DNA of 64,000 bases from Sinomonas mesophila (lineage in GTDB: Bacteria; Actinomycetota; Actinomycetes; Actinomycetales; Micrococcaceae): contig NZ_MTIC01000008.1 of assembly GCF_001999765.1 (NCBI RefSeq), positions 62,001 through 126,000 on the forward strand, read 5' to 3'. How positions within the stretch are numbered: position 1 is the first letter of the stretch; each line of letters starts with the position of its first letter. A program made the position numbers and the translations under genes. The notes beneath the pieces are model-generated. The model worked only from the letters and a program-made list of their open reading frames with translations, was not told the origin of the DNA and searched no databases. Below, piece after piece: positions 1-8,629 of this stretch.

Positions 1-2
1 GG

Positions 3-206
3 TCCTTCACGCAGTCCTCGCTCCTGAGCGGCTTCGCGACGCCCACCCCGTCCGGGGCCCGTGTCCTGATCACGGCGGGCGACGGGCTCCCCGCCGTCCT
101 CGCGGGCCTCCTCGGCGCGTGGGCGGCCGACGGCTCGGCAGTCCTCCTGCACCCCGAGGTCGAGGCCACCGAGCACCTCCGCCGGATCGAGCAGGTCACG
201 GGCTGA
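3..206 (+). CDS. C-terminal end of a TIGR03089-like protein (partial, 5' end outside window)
   Basis: An open frame enters from the window edge (first full codon at position 3) and stops at TGA 204-206. The 67 visible residues carry the pattern of an alternating hydrophobic/Gly-Ala C-terminus (RVLITAGDGLP, AVLAGLLGAWAADGSAVLLHP). This resembles the end of the actinobacterial TIGR03089 family, distant relatives of AMP-binding enzymes whose biochemical role is not established. The family call rests on this short tail and on the gtrA-purK neighbourhood, so it is tentative. Confidence 0.55.
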   Translation, partial: SFTQSSLLSGFATPTPSGARVLITAGDGLPAVLAGLLGAWAADGSAVLLHPEVEATEHLRRIEQVTG

Positions 207-216
207 GCGGCGCGGG

Positions 217-786
217 TCAGCCCCCGTCCACGGCCCCGCGCTCGACGGTCGCTTCCGGGGCGCCGGACGCAGCCCGGTGCTCCGCGTGGTGGTGGTGGAG
301 CTCGATGAGCTCGTGGTCGCCCTCGAAGCCGGGCTCGGCGTCGAGCTCCTCGTTGAAGACCCAGAAGCGGTAGGCGAAGAAGCGGAAGATCGTCCCGAGG
401 ATGAGGCCGACGATCGATCCCGCCACGAAGATCGAGACCTTGTCCGTCATATCGAGGATGTACTTCGTGAAGCCCACGCAGCCGGCCGCAATGAGCAGGC
501 CGATGCCGTTCATGATCGCGAACATGATGGCCTCGCGTACGGCGTTGGCCTGCTTGCGGTGGCGGAAGGTCCAATAGCGGTTGGCCACCCAGGAGAAGAT
601 GCTCGCGACGACGGTCGCGAGCGACTTGGCCCACACTTCGCCGCTGTGGAGCGGACCGTTGAGCAGCCAGATGAACACTGCCGAGTCGATCACGAAGGCG
701 ATCCCGCCGACCGTTCCGAACTTGGCGACCTCACGCCAGAAGAGCGAGACGAGGCCGCGCAGTCGATCGGAGATGGTGCTGATCAT
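217..786 (-). CDS. GtrA family membrane protein
   Basis: A 189-residue protein of the GtrA/DPMS-like family, small four-helix membrane proteins often linked to moving lipid-linked sugars for cell-surface polysaccharides. Four hydrophobic segments are visible (the first near residues 20-43, KFGTVGGIAFVIDSAVF), with the family-typical NRYWTFRHR after the second and YRFWVFNEE after the fourth. The tail is acidic and His-rich (IELHHHHAEH). The ATG at 786 was chosen over longer frames because a GGAGG lies just upstream and the protein starts close to the first helix; the SD-start spacing is only 3 nt. It is divergent from purK; M. tuberculosis has a GtrA-like gene (Rv3277) in the same place. The substrate is unknown. 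Confidence 0.85.
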   Translation of the reverse strand: MISTISDRLRGLVSLFWREVAKFGTVGGIAFVIDSAVFIWLLNGPLHSGEVWAKSLATVVASIFSWVANRYWTFRHRKQANAVREAIMFAIMNGIGLLIAAGCVGFTKYILDMTDKVSIFVAGSIVGLILGTIFRFFAYRFWVFNEELDAEPGFEGDHELIELHHHHAEHRAASGAPEATVERGAVDGG

Positions 787-898
787 GATCCTCCACAGGT
801 GGTGTCCGGTCCCCCGCAGGCACGCCAGACGCGGCACGGGGCTCGTGAATTGTACCGCCGCCCCCTTGGAGGGGGCCGAGGGCCCGCGGCCGGTTGGG

Positions 899-904
899 TA
901 GGCT
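899..904 (+). promoter_or_regulatory. -10 element of purK (leaderless)
   Basis: TAGGCT lies 6 nt before GTG 911, the spacing expected when transcription starts at the first base of the start codon. No convincing -35 is visible. Confidence 0.6.
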
Positions 905-910
905 GTGGGG

Positions 911-2101
911 GTGAGTTTTCCTGTGATCGGTGTCGTCGGCGGCGGCCAGCTCGCCCGCATGATGGCCCCCGCCGCGACTGCCCTCGGCCTCGAACTGCGC
1001 GTCCTCGCCGAAGCGGAGGACGTCTCGGCCGTCCCCGCCGTCCCCACCGCCCCCGTGGGCGACTACCGCAGCCTGAAGGACCTCCGCGCGTTCGCCCGCG
1101 GCGTCGACGTCCTGACCTTCGACCACGAGCACGTCCCCACGGAGCACCTGGCGGAGCTCATCGACGAGGGCGTCAACGTCCAGCCCGGTCCTTCGGCCCT
1201 CGTGCACGCGCAGGACAAGCTGCGGATGCGCGCCGCGATCGAGGAGCTCGGCCTGCCGAACCCGCGCTGGGCGGCCGTGCACCACGTCGAGGAGCTCGTG
1301 GAGTTCGGCGAGCGGGTCGGCTGGCCGGTCGTGCTCAAGACGCCGCGCGGCGGCTACGACGGCAAGGGCGTGCGCGTGCTGCGCTCGCCGTCGGACGCCG
1401 AGGAGTCCATCGACTGGTTCGGCACCATGACTCCGCTTCTGGCCGAGGAGCTGGTCGAGTTCTCCCGCGAGCTCTCCGCCCTCGTGGCCCGCACGCCGGA
1501 CGGCGCGTCCCGGGCCTGGCCTGTAGTCCACACGATCCAGGTCGACGGCGTGTGCGACGAGGTCATCGCCCCCGCCCCGGGGCTCGACCCGGAGGTCGCC
1601 CAGGCGGCCCAGACGGCAGCCCTGCGCATCGCCGAGGAGCTCGGCGTGACCGGCGTCATGGCCGCCGAGCTCTTCGAGACGCCCGGCCGCGGCGCGGGCT
1701 TCCTCGTCAACGAGCTGGCGATGCGGCCGCACAACACCGGCCACTGGACACAGGACGGGTCGGTCACGAGCCAGTTCGAGCAGCACCTGCGCGCCGTCCT
1801 GGGCCTTCCCCTCGGGGCGACGGACGTCCTCGGCGACTGGGCCGTCATGAAGAACTACCTCGGCGGCGCGAACCAGGACCTCTACAGCGCCTATCCCGCG
1901 GCCCTCGCCGCTGACCCGCGGGCGAAGGTCCACGCGTACGGCAAGTCCGTGCGCCCCGGCCGCAAGATCGGCCACGTCAACCTCGTCGGCGGGCCCGGCT
2001 CCGACCCCGAGGACCTGCGCGCCCGCGCCGCCCGCGTGGCCGCGATCGTCCGCGACGGAGCCCCCGCCCCCACAGAAGCCACGACCCAGGAGAACGCATG
2101 A
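911..2101 (+). CDS. purK: N5-carboxyaminoimidazole ribonucleotide synthase (PurK)
   Basis: Catalyses ATP- and bicarbonate-dependent conversion of AIR to N5-CAIR in de novo purine synthesis; the product passes to PurE. The 396-residue protein is an ATP-grasp enzyme: the N-terminal fold begins with [14 protein letters not shown], the ATP-binding part has [16 protein letters not shown], and the C-terminal part has the typical [14 protein letters not shown]. Start GTG 911 is preferred to GTG 905 because a -10 hexamer ends at 904, so a transcript starting 6-7 nt later would begin at 911. The gene overlaps purE by ATGA, implying translational coupling. Confidence 0.97.
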   Translation: MSFPVIGVVGGGQLARMMAPAATALGLELRVLAEAEDVSAVPAVPTAPVGDYRSLKDLRAFARGVDVLTFDHEHVPTEHLAELIDEGVNVQPGPSALVHAQDKLRMRAAIEELGLPNPRWAAVHHVEELVEFGERVGWPVVLKTPRGGYDGKGVRVLRSPSDAEESIDWFGTMTPLLAEELVEFSRELSALVARTPDGASRAWPVVHTIQVDGVCDEVIAPAPGLDPEVAQAAQTAALRIAEELGVTGVMAAELFETPGRGAGFLVNELAMRPHNTGHWTQDGSVTSQFEQHLRAVLGLPLGATDVLGDWAVMKNYLGGANQDLYSAYPAALAADPRAKVHAYGKSVRPGRKIGHVNLVGGPGSDPEDLRARAARVAAIVRDGAPAPTEATTQENA

Positions 2102-2685
2102 GCACGCCCGCAGGGCACGGCACGCACGAGACAGCAGCCCAGCCCCTTGTCGGGCTCGTCATGGGCTCGGACTCGGACTGGCCCGTCATGGAGGCCGCGG
2201 CCGACGTCCTCGCTGAGTTCCGCATCCCGTTCGAGGCCGACGTCGTCTCGGCGCACCGCATGCCGGAGGAGATGATCGCGTACGGCAAGAGCGCCCGCGA
2301 GCGGGGGCTCCGCGCGATCATCGCCGGCGCGGGCGGCGCCGCGCACCTCCCGGGCATGCTGGCCTCCGTCACGACCCTCCCCGTGATCGGCGTCCCCGTG
2401 CCGCTCAAGACGCTCGACGGCATGGACTCCCTCCTGTCGATCGTGCAGATGCCCGCCGGCGTGCCTGTCGCAACCGTCTCGATCGGCGGCGCGCGCAACG
2501 CCGGACTCCTCGCGGTCCGGCTCCTCGCCTCGGCGCCTGACGAGCTCGGCGAGCGGCTCGCCGTCGAGCTCGCGGACTTCGCCGCGGAGCTCAACGCGAC
2601 GGCCACCCGCAAGGGCGAGGCCCTGCGGCTCAAGGTCGCGGACGTCTTCTCAGCGGACCACGCCCAGGCCCGGAGCGCCCGCTAG
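2098..2685 (+). CDS. purE: N5-CAIR mutase (PurE)
   Basis: Class I PurE converts N5-CAIR to CAIR, the step after PurK, in the cytoplasm. The 195-residue protein shows the family signatures in order: GSDSDWPVM near residue 24, [10 protein letters not shown] near residue 52, and the substrate loop [11 protein letters not shown] near residue 80. A 15-20 residue N-terminal extension precedes the usual start of the family. Its ATG overlaps the purK stop (ATGA), so the two enzymes of this two-step carboxylation are co-translated. Confidence 0.97.
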   Translation: MSTPAGHGTHETAAQPLVGLVMGSDSDWPVMEAAADVLAEFRIPFEADVVSAHRMPEEMIAYGKSARERGLRAIIAGAGGAAHLPGMLASVTTLPVIGVPVPLKTLDGMDSLLSIVQMPAGVPVATVSIGGARNAGLLAVRLLASAPDELGERLAVELADFAAELNATATRKGEALRLKVADVFSADHAQARSAR

Positions 2686-2713
2686 GGCAGCAGCCAGGAC
2701 ACCGAGGAGGAGC

Positions 2714-4411
2714 ATGGCCCTGCACAGCCCCGGCCGGATGCACCAGACGGAGCCGATCCGCTACCCGGAGACGGCCCCGCCGTCGATTCTGACCAAGCGG
2801 GCGGTCATGCTCCTGGTCCTCACCGTCGTCCTGCCCGGCAGCGCCCAGCTCGTGGCGGGCAGCCGCCGGGCAGGCCGCCGGGCCCTCGCCGTGACGCTCG
2901 CGGCGTGGGCCGTGCTCCTGGTCGTGCTCGTCGTCAGCCTCGTGAACCGGGCCGCGGCGCTGACGATCGTCACGCACCCGGTCATCTCGCTCGCTGTCAT
3001 CGCGGTCCTCGTGCTGCTCGCCGTGGCGTGGGCCGCCCTGTTCCTCGACACCCTGCGTCTCATCCGCGTCCCGCTCCTCGCGCGGCGCATGCGGCCCGTC
3101 ATCGTCGTCGCCCTCGTCGCCTCGATGATCCTCACGAGCGGGAGCCTCGCCTACGCGGCGTACCTCATCGGCGTCGGCCGCGGGGCGATCGGCAGCATCT
3201 TCGGCAGCGGGCCGGCCATCGATCCCGTGGAGGGCCGGTACAACTTCCTTGTCCTGGGCGGGGACGCCGGCGCCGACCGGCTCGGCCGCCGGCCGGACAG
3301 CCTCTCCGTCGTCAGCGTCGACGCCACGTCCGGCCGCACGGCCCTCATCTCGATCCCCCGCAACCTGCAGAACGCCCAGTTCGCCGAGGGTTCGCCCATG
3401 CTCGAGGTCTACCCCAACGGCTACAGCTGCGGCGACGCGTGCCTCATCAACGCGATCAACACCGAGGTCAATGAGAACTACCGCGACCTCTACCCCGGCT
3501 CGGATGATCCCGGCGCGCAGGCCACGATGGAGGCTGTCTCCGGGACGCTGGGCCTCACGATCCAGGCCTACGTCATCGTGGACATGGGCGGCTTCGAACA
3601 GCTCATCGACGCCCTCGGCGGGGTGCGGGTCAAGGCCGGCGGCTGGGTCCCGATCAGCGGCGCGTCCCTGGACGACGCGGGGACCCACGCCCAGCCCGAG
3701 GGATGGATCGCCCCGGGCGAGCAGACCCTCGACGGCTTCCACGCGCTCTGGTACGGGCGCAGCCGCGAGTTCGCGAGCGACTACGACCGCATCGCCCGGC
3801 AGCAGTGCATCCAGCAGGCCATGATCAACCAGCTCAACCCGGCCAGCGTGCTGACCAAGTTCCAGGAGATCGCGGACGCCGGGACGAAGGTCGTCGAGTC
3901 GAACATCTCCTCGACCCAGCTCGGGAGCTTCGTGGACCTCGCCCTCCAGGGCAAGGGCGAGCCCGTGAACCGCCTCGTGATCGGCCCGCCGGACTTCGAC
4001 GCCTCCTTCCCCACCTACCCCGACTTCGAGGCGATCCATGCCAAGGTCGACGAGGTGGTGTCAGCGAGCACGGGCTCGGCGGGCGACTCGTCGCCCTCCG
4101 CTGACGGCTCGAGGGACTCGGCGCATGCCCAGGCGCGCACGACGGCGCCGCACGCCGGCGGCCCGGGGCTCGCGGGCGGCACGGGGCTCGCGGGCGGCAC
4201 GGGGCTCGCGGGCGGCGTCGGGCTCGCCGTCCCCGGGCTCGTGGCGCCTGCCCTCGCGGCGCCTGTCCTCGTACCCGAGGGACCGTACAACGACATCGGC
4301 CCGGACGGCGTGCCCGTCACGGCGGAGCGGCTCAACCACCTCTTCACCACCGGACAGAACGACCTCCTGACGGCGATCGTCGCCGGCAACGGGGAATGCA
4401 CACCCCTCTGA
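2714..4411 (+). CDS. LCP (LytR-CpsA-Psr) family cell-wall polymer ligase
   Basis: LCP proteins attach lipid-linked glycopolymers to peptidoglycan at the outer membrane face. The 565-residue protein has about four N-terminal membrane segments (from residue 28, RAVMLLVLTVVLPGSAQL), more than the single one usual in the family. The extracytoplasmic LCP domain follows from about residue 175, with the typical LVLGGDAGADRLGRRPDSL and ISIPRNLQ, whose Arg and Asp residues bind the pyrophosphate substrate. A low-complexity Gly-Leu-Ala stretch encoded by an 18-bp repeat separates the domain from a short conserved tail. SD GGAGGAG precedes ATG 2714. It follows purE by 28 bp and precedes manA, so a link with mannose-containing wall polymers is possible but inferred. 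Confidence 0.9.
   Translation: MALHSPGRMHQTEPIRYPETAPPSILTKRAVMLLVLTVVLPGSAQLVAGSRRAGRRALAVTLAAWAVLLVVLVVSLVNRAAALTIVTHPVISLAVIAVLVLLAVAWAALFLDTLRLIRVPLLARRMRPVIVVALVASMILTSGSLAYAAYLIGVGRGAIGSIFGSGPAIDPVEGRYNFLVLGGDAGADRLGRRPDSLSVVSVDATSGRTALISIPRNLQNAQFAEGSPMLEVYPNGYSCGDACLINAINTEVNENYRDLYPGSDDPGAQATMEAVSGTLGLTIQAYVIVDMGGFEQLIDALGGVRVKAGGWVPISGASLDDAGTHAQPEGWIAPGEQTLDGFHALWYGRSREFASDYDRIARQQCIQQAMINQLNPASVLTKFQEIADAGTKVVESNISSTQLGSFVDLALQGKGEPVNRLVIGPPDFDASFPTYPDFEAIHAKVDEVVSASTGSAGDSSPSADGSRDSAHAQARTTAPHAGGPGLAGGTGLAGGTGLAGGVGLAVPGLVAPALAAPVLVPEGPYNDIGPDGVPVTAERLNHLFTTGQNDLLTAIVAGNGECTPL
4165..4218 (+). repeat. 18-bp in-frame tandem repeat in the LCP gene
   Basis: Three adjacent 18-bp units (4165-4182, 4183-4200, 4201-4218); the first two are identical and the third differs only at its end. 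Each encodes GLAGGT or GLAGGV, giving a flexible linker in the secreted part of the protein. Confidence 0.9.
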
Positions 4412-4451
4412 CACCGCCAGCCTCTGATCCGCCTGCCTCTGACACCGCCTG
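4405..4451 (+). repeat. Short degenerate tandem repeat across the LCP stop codon
   Basis: Three units of 16, 15 and 16 bp (4405-4420, 4421-4435, 4436-4451) share CCTCTGA and CCGCC. Each unit contains TGA, and the first one is the stop codon of the LCP gene. No hairpin or promoter is evident in it. Confidence 0.75.
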
Positions 4452-4471
4452 AAACAGCGAGGACACCCCAC

Positions 4472-5749
4472 ATGCACCTGCTGCACAACACCCTGCGCAC
4501 CTACGCGTGGGGCTCGCGGACGGCGATCGCCGCCCTCCTCGGCCGGGTCCCCAGCGGCGGCCCCGAGGCCGAGCTGTGGATCGGCGCGCACCCGGACTCG
4601 CCGTCGGTCCTCGCTGACGGGGGCCAGGGTGCCGCAGGGACGACGCTCGAGGAGTTCATCGCCGCCGATCCGGCCGGCACGCTCGGGCCCGAGAGCGTCG
4701 AGGCCTTCGGGGCGCGGCTGCCGTTCCTCCTCAAGGTCCTCGCCGCGGACGGCGCCCTCTCCCTCCAGGTGCACCCGACGCTCGAGCAGGCGCGGGCCGG
4801 CTTCGCGGCCGAGGAGGCCGCGCGCGTGGAGCGCTCGGCGCCGCACCGCAACTACCGTGACGACAACCACAAGCCAGAGATGGTCTTCGCGATCACGCAG
4901 TTCGAGGCGCTCTCCGGCTTCCGCCGGCCCGGCGAGTCCGCCGTCCTCTTCGAGGAGCTCACGGCGCTGCTGACGTCGGAGGGTGCCGACGAGGCGGCCG
5001 AGGTCACCGAGCAGGTGGCCGAGCTCCTGCGCACGCCCGACGAGGCGGAGGCGCTCCGCAGCGCCTTCGCGCGGCTCATCGCGGGCGGGGACCAGGTGCG
5101 GGCATGCGTCGACGCGACCGCCGCAGCCCTGCCCGGCTCGGGTACCGCCGATCCGGGCCTGCTCACGGTCGCGCTGCTCGCGGCCGAGTACCCTTCGGAC
5201 CCGGGCGTGCTCATCTCGCTCATGCTCAACCGCGTCTCGCTTGCCCCCGGCGAGTCCCTCTACCTCGCCGCGGGCAACGTGCACGCGTACCTCAGGGGCC
5301 TCGCGATCGAGGTCATGGCGTCCTCGGACAACGTCCTGCGCGGAGGGCTCACGCCCAAGCACGTCGACATCTCCGAGCTCCTGCGCACGATCGTCTTCGC
5401 CGCAAGCAGTGCGCCCCGCCTCGAGGCCGAGGAGACCGAGCTCGGACAGGAGCTGTACCGCCCGCCCTTCGCGGAGTTCCAGCTCCAGCGCATCGAGGCC
5501 GCCCCGGGCGCGGAGCCCGTGCCGGTCGCCCAGTCCGGGGCCGCCGTCGTCCTGTGCGTGAGCGGGAGCCTCACGCTGGACTCGCCGCGCGGCGACCTAG
5601 CCCTCCGCCGCGGGGACAGCGCCTTCGTCCCCGCCTCGGAGGCCCCCGCCGTCGTCCACCCCGGCGCCGACGGGACGCTCGCCTTCGCGGTCACGACAGG
5701 CCTCGCCGTCAACCCGCTCGAGGCGCGGGACGCGGGGGTGGGCGCGTGA
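4472..5749 (+). CDS. manA: Mannose-6-phosphate isomerase, class I
   Basis: Interconverts fructose-6-phosphate and mannose-6-phosphate, feeding GDP-mannose synthesis for glycans. The 425-residue cupin-type metalloenzyme shows the zinc-site motifs in order: SLQVHPTLEQA (Gln and His ligands, residue ~95), NHKPEMVFAI (Glu ligand, ~130) and YLAAGNVHAYL (His ligand, ~270), plus GLTPKHVD. The N-terminus MHLLHNTLRTYAWGS is typical of the family. manC, which acts later in the same pathway, is also in this window at about 55 kb. The stop overlaps the next gene (TGATG). Confidence 0.95.
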   Translation: MHLLHNTLRTYAWGSRTAIAALLGRVPSGGPEAELWIGAHPDSPSVLADGGQGAAGTTLEEFIAADPAGTLGPESVEAFGARLPFLLKVLAADGALSLQVHPTLEQARAGFAAEEAARVERSAPHRNYRDDNHKPEMVFAITQFEALSGFRRPGESAVLFEELTALLTSEGADEAAEVTEQVAELLRTPDEAEALRSAFARLIAGGDQVRACVDATAAALPGSGTADPGLLTVALLAAEYPSDPGVLISLMLNRVSLAPGESLYLAAGNVHAYLRGLAIEVMASSDNVLRGGLTPKHVDISELLRTIVFAASSAPRLEAEETELGQELYRPPFAEFQLQRIEAAPGAEPVPVAQSGAAVVLCVSGSLTLDSPRGDLALRRGDSAFVPASEAPAVVHPGADGTLAFAVTTGLAVNPLEARDAGVGA

Positions 5750-6729
5750 TGGAGCACTTCCTCCAGACCCCCCTGTGGGGCGAGGTCCAGCGTGCCCTCG
5801 GCCGCACCGTCGTCGAGCGGGCCGGGTCCGGCTGGCGCTACCTCGCGATCCTCGAGCGCAACGCCCTCGGGACCATCCTGTACGCCCCCTACGGGCCCGT
5901 GGCCAAGACCCCCGAGGCGCTGCGCGCGGCCCTCGCGTCCCTCGCGGGCGAGGCACACCGGCTCGGGGCGATGGCCGTGCGCGTCGAGCCGGTCGCGGCG
6001 CCCCTGGACGAGGACGTGGCCAGCCTGCGCGCCCTCGGGCTCACACGCGCCCCCTCGGACCAGCAGCCCGAGCGGACGTGGGTCATCGACCTCCGCGGGG
6101 ACGAGAAGGACATCCTCGGGGCCATGAAGCCCACGAACCGGAACCTGCACCGGAACATCCACAAGAAGGGCGTCTCGATCCGCTCGAGCCAGGACCCGGC
6201 CGAGCTCGAGATCCTGCTCGGGTTCCTGCACGCGACGGCGGCGCGGGGCGACTTCACGCCGCAGAGCGACTCCTACCTGCGGACCGTCGCGGAGATCCTC
6301 ATGCCCGCCGGGGGCGCGAGCCTGTGGGTCGCAGAGCTCGAGGGGGCCCCCATCGCGGCGGCGCTCGTCTACGACACGGCGGACACCCGGACCTACGCCC
6401 ACGCGGCGATCGACGACACCCATCGCCGCCTCAGCGCGGGCATCCCGCTCGTCGTGGCCCTCATCCTCGACGCGAAGGCCAAGGGGCTCACGTGGGTGGA
6501 CCTCTGGGGGATCGCGCCCACGGAGCGGCCGGACCACCGCTGGGCGGGGTTCAGCGCGTTCAAGAAGTCCTTCGGCGGCCATGAGGTCGTCCGCACGGGC
6601 ACGTGGGACCTGCCCGTCAACCGGTCCCGCTACGCCGCCTATCAGGGCATGCGGAGCCTGCGCGGAGTCGTCCGCTCCGTGGCCCGGACGGTGCTCTCAC
6701 GCGGGAAGGCCCTGCTGCGGCGCGGGTGA
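5749..6729 (+). CDS. FemAB-like peptidoglycan bridge aminoacyltransferase
   Basis: A 326-residue member of the FemAB/GNAT-fold group (Fem/Mur ligases), which transfer amino acids from aminoacyl-tRNA to the lipid II side chain. Visible landmarks: MEHFLQTPLWGEVQ at the start, the conserved NRNLHRNIHKKGVSI in the middle, and a C-terminal GNAT-like segment (LWVAELEGAPIAAALVYD; DLWGIAPTERPDHRWAGFSAFKKSFGG). The ATG at 5749 shares its A with the manA stop, so translation is coupled. Its position after an LCP ligase and manA fits a cell-envelope role. The amino acid transferred cannot be read from sequence. Confidence 0.85.
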   Translation: MEHFLQTPLWGEVQRALGRTVVERAGSGWRYLAILERNALGTILYAPYGPVAKTPEALRAALASLAGEAHRLGAMAVRVEPVAAPLDEDVASLRALGLTRAPSDQQPERTWVIDLRGDEKDILGAMKPTNRNLHRNIHKKGVSIRSSQDPAELEILLGFLHATAARGDFTPQSDSYLRTVAEILMPAGGASLWVAELEGAPIAAALVYDTADTRTYAHAAIDDTHRRLSAGIPLVVALILDAKAKGLTWVDLWGIAPTERPDHRWAGFSAFKKSFGGHEVVRTGTWDLPVNRSRYAAYQGMRSLRGVVRSVARTVLSRGKALLRRG

Positions 6730-6750
6730 ACCGGCTGCAGCAGGGCCTTC
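6705..6750. terminator. Hairpin terminator overlapping the femAB-like stop codon
   Basis: A perfect 14-bp inverted repeat (6705-6718 with 6737-6750) closes an 18-nt loop that contains the TGA of the upstream gene. It lies between convergent genes (the FemAB-like gene on + and glpX on -), so it probably serves both directions. No long U-tract is present. Confidence 0.75.
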
Positions 6751-6785
6751 GGGCCGCCCCTTGAGGGGTCAGATCCTCGCCAGAA

Positions 6786-7823
6786 TCAGGCCTGGCGGGC
6801 CCAGGGCTCCCACTTGCTCGCGTGGTGCTCGGCGTCGACGAAGCGGACGGTGCCGGACTTCGAGCGCATGACGATCGACTGGGTCTTGACCCGGTTCTTC
6901 TCGTAGCGCACGCCGCGGAGCAGGTCGCCGTCGGTGATGCCGGTCGCGGCGAAGTAGCAGTTGTCGCTCCTGACGAGGTCGTTCGTGGTCAGGACGCGGT
7001 CGAGGTCGTGGCCGGCGTCGAGCGCCTTCTGCTTCTCCTCGTCGCTCGTGGGCCAGAGCCGGCCCTGGATGACGCCGCCGAGGGACTTGATCGCGCAGGC
7101 CGCGACGATGCCCTCGGGGGTACCGCCGATGCCCATGAGCGCGTCCACGCCGGTGCCCGAGCGGGCCGCCGCGATCGCGCCGGCGACGTCGCCGTCCATG
7201 ATGAACTTCGTCCGCGCGCCCGCGGCGCGGATCTCCTCGACGAGCGGCTTGTGCCGGTCGCGGTCGAGGACGCACACGTTGACCTGGTTGATCTTGACGC
7301 CCTTGGCCTTGGCGATGAGGTGGAGGTTCTGCTTGACCGGCAGGCGCAGGTCCACGAGGTCCGCGGCCTCCGGGCCCGTGACGAGCTTCTCCATGTAGAA
7401 CACCGCGGAGGGGTCGAACATCGTGCCGCGCTCGGCGACCGCGAGGACGGCGAGGGCGTTGTTGATGCCCATGGCCGTCAGGCGCGTGCCGTCGATCGGA
7501 TCGACGGCGACGTCCACCTCGGGGCCCGTGCCGTCGCCGACGCGCTCCCCGTTGAAGAGCATGGGCGCCTCGTCCTTCTCGCCCTCGCCGATCACGACGA
7601 CGCCGTTGAAGTGCACGGTGTGCAGGAAGGAGCGCATGGCGTCGACGGCAGCGCCGTCAGCCTTGTTCTTGTCGCCGAAGCCCACCCAGTGGCCGCCCGC
7701 GATCGCGGCGGCCTCCGTGACGCGGACGAGTTCGAGGGCGAGGTTGCGGTCCGGCTCGTCGACTCCGACGTTGAGGGAGCTGGACAGGGTCGAGTACTTG
7801 CTGTCGATCGGCGATGCGGGCAC
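6786..7823 (-). CDS. glpX: Class II fructose-1,6-bisphosphatase
   Basis: Hydrolyses fructose-1,6-bisphosphate in gluconeogenesis; GlpX is the only FBPase type in many actinobacteria. The 345-residue protein has the lithium-sensitive phosphatase motifs: [19 protein letters not shown] (metal-binding Glu, residue ~80) and [13 protein letters not shown] (~105), and the GxGGTPEG substrate loop near residue 230. Start GTG 7823 follows a purine-rich AAGAAGAGG. In M. tuberculosis glpX (Rv1099c) likewise adjoins fum and a DUF4245 gene. Confidence 0.97.
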   Translation of the reverse strand: MPASPIDSKYSTLSSSLNVGVDEPDRNLALELVRVTEAAAIAGGHWVGFGDKNKADGAAVDAMRSFLHTVHFNGVVVIGEGEKDEAPMLFNGERVGDGTGPEVDVAVDPIDGTRLTAMGINNALAVLAVAERGTMFDPSAVFYMEKLVTGPEAADLVDLRLPVKQNLHLIAKAKGVKINQVNVCVLDRDRHKPLVEEIRAAGARTKFIMDGDVAGAIAAARSGTGVDALMGIGGTPEGIVAACAIKSLGGVIQGRLWPTSDEEKQKALDAGHDLDRVLTTNDLVRSDNCYFAATGITDGDLLRGVRYEKNRVKTQSIVMRSKSGTVRFVDAEHHASKWEPWARQA

Positions 7824-7855
7824 GGTGACCTCTTCTTCGAGCGGGCTTTGTGATG

Positions 7856-7861
7856 ATCATA
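7856..7861 (-). promoter_or_regulatory. Candidate -10 element of glpX
   Basis: TATGAT on the minus strand, 32 nt upstream of the glpX GTG, would give a leader of about 25 nt with room for the SD. The -35 is not clear. Confidence 0.45.
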
Positions 7862-7954
7862 GTCTTCCGCATCCCTCAGGTCCGAGCCGATGACGCCGCT
7901 CACACCCCGGTGCCCGGTTCGCGGTCGGCGGCACAAGTGCGGGACCATGGAGGG

Positions 7955-8593
7955 GTGAGCAGCACCGACCACTCCCCCCAGGCGCCGCGGGCTTCCCAGA
8001 CGCCGCAGGCTTCCCAGGCGTCCCAGCAGGATGTCCCCGTCAAGCCCGTCATCAGCGCCGCCGCGGCCAAGCGCGCCAACGCCTCCGTGATCGGCATGAT
8101 CATGGCCCTCGCGGTCAGCGTCCTCGCGTTCGTGCCCATCGTGCTGCTCAATGTTGCGCCCACGACGGACGGCTACCGGCCCGCCGTCGACGTCGCCGCC
8201 GTCGCCCGCAACGCCGCCCCCGTGGCCGGGTTCGAGCCAGTGGCGCCGGCCCTGCCCGAGGGCTACTCCCCCAACTACGCCCGCTGGAACGCCGCGGGCG
8301 CGGACGGCGTCGCCCACTGGGACGTCGGGTGGATGACACCGGAGAAGCAGTTCGTCTCGCTCGTCCAGACTGCGACCGCGAACCCCACGTGGCTCCTGAC
8401 CCAGGTGAAGCAGGCCCCCGTGACCGGCACCCGGGCGGTCGGCGGCGTGGAGTGGACGCTCTACGACAAGCCCGGGATCGAGAGGAGCCTCGTGGGCCAG
8501 GTCGACGGCACGACGGTGGTCCTCAGCGGCTCTGCCGGCTTCGCGGAGCTCGACGTCCTCGCCGAGGCCGTCGTCACATCGGCCGCCGGCTGA
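7955..8593 (+). CDS. DUF4245 membrane-anchored protein
   Basis: A 212-residue protein with a Gln/Ser/Pro-rich cytoplasmic N-terminus (repeated SQ.PQAS), one membrane helix near residues 50-72 (VIGMIMALAVSVLAFVPIVL) and an extracytoplasmic domain. The domain shows the DUF4245 pattern (ARWNAAGADGVAHWDVGW; TLYDKPGIERSLVG). Function is unknown. It is divergent from glpX, as Rv1100 is in mycobacteria. The GTG at 7955 is the first start after which the codons look coding; no good SD is visible, so the start is uncertain. Confidence 0.75.
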   Translation: MSSTDHSPQAPRASQTPQASQASQQDVPVKPVISAAAAKRANASVIGMIMALAVSVLAFVPIVLLNVAPTTDGYRPAVDVAAVARNAAPVAGFEPVAPALPEGYSPNYARWNAAGADGVAHWDVGWMTPEKQFVSLVQTATANPTWLLTQVKQAPVTGTRAVGGVEWTLYDKPGIERSLVGQVDGTTVVLSGSAGFAELDVLAEAVVTSAAG

Positions 8594-8616
8594 GGCCATG
8601 CTCCTCCGGGCCGGGC

Positions 8617-8622
8617 TAGAGT
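8617..8622 (+). promoter_or_regulatory. -10 element of the carbonic anhydrase gene (leaderless)
   Basis: TAGAGT lies 7 nt before GTG 8630. An alternative in-frame GTG at 8621 falls inside the hexamer and is therefore rejected as a start. Confidence 0.6.
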
Positions 8623-8629
8623 GGCCCCC

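Noticed and set aside
905-910. Earlier GTG start for purK
   Set aside because: It directly abuts the -10 hexamer, leaving no room for transcription to start upstream of it.
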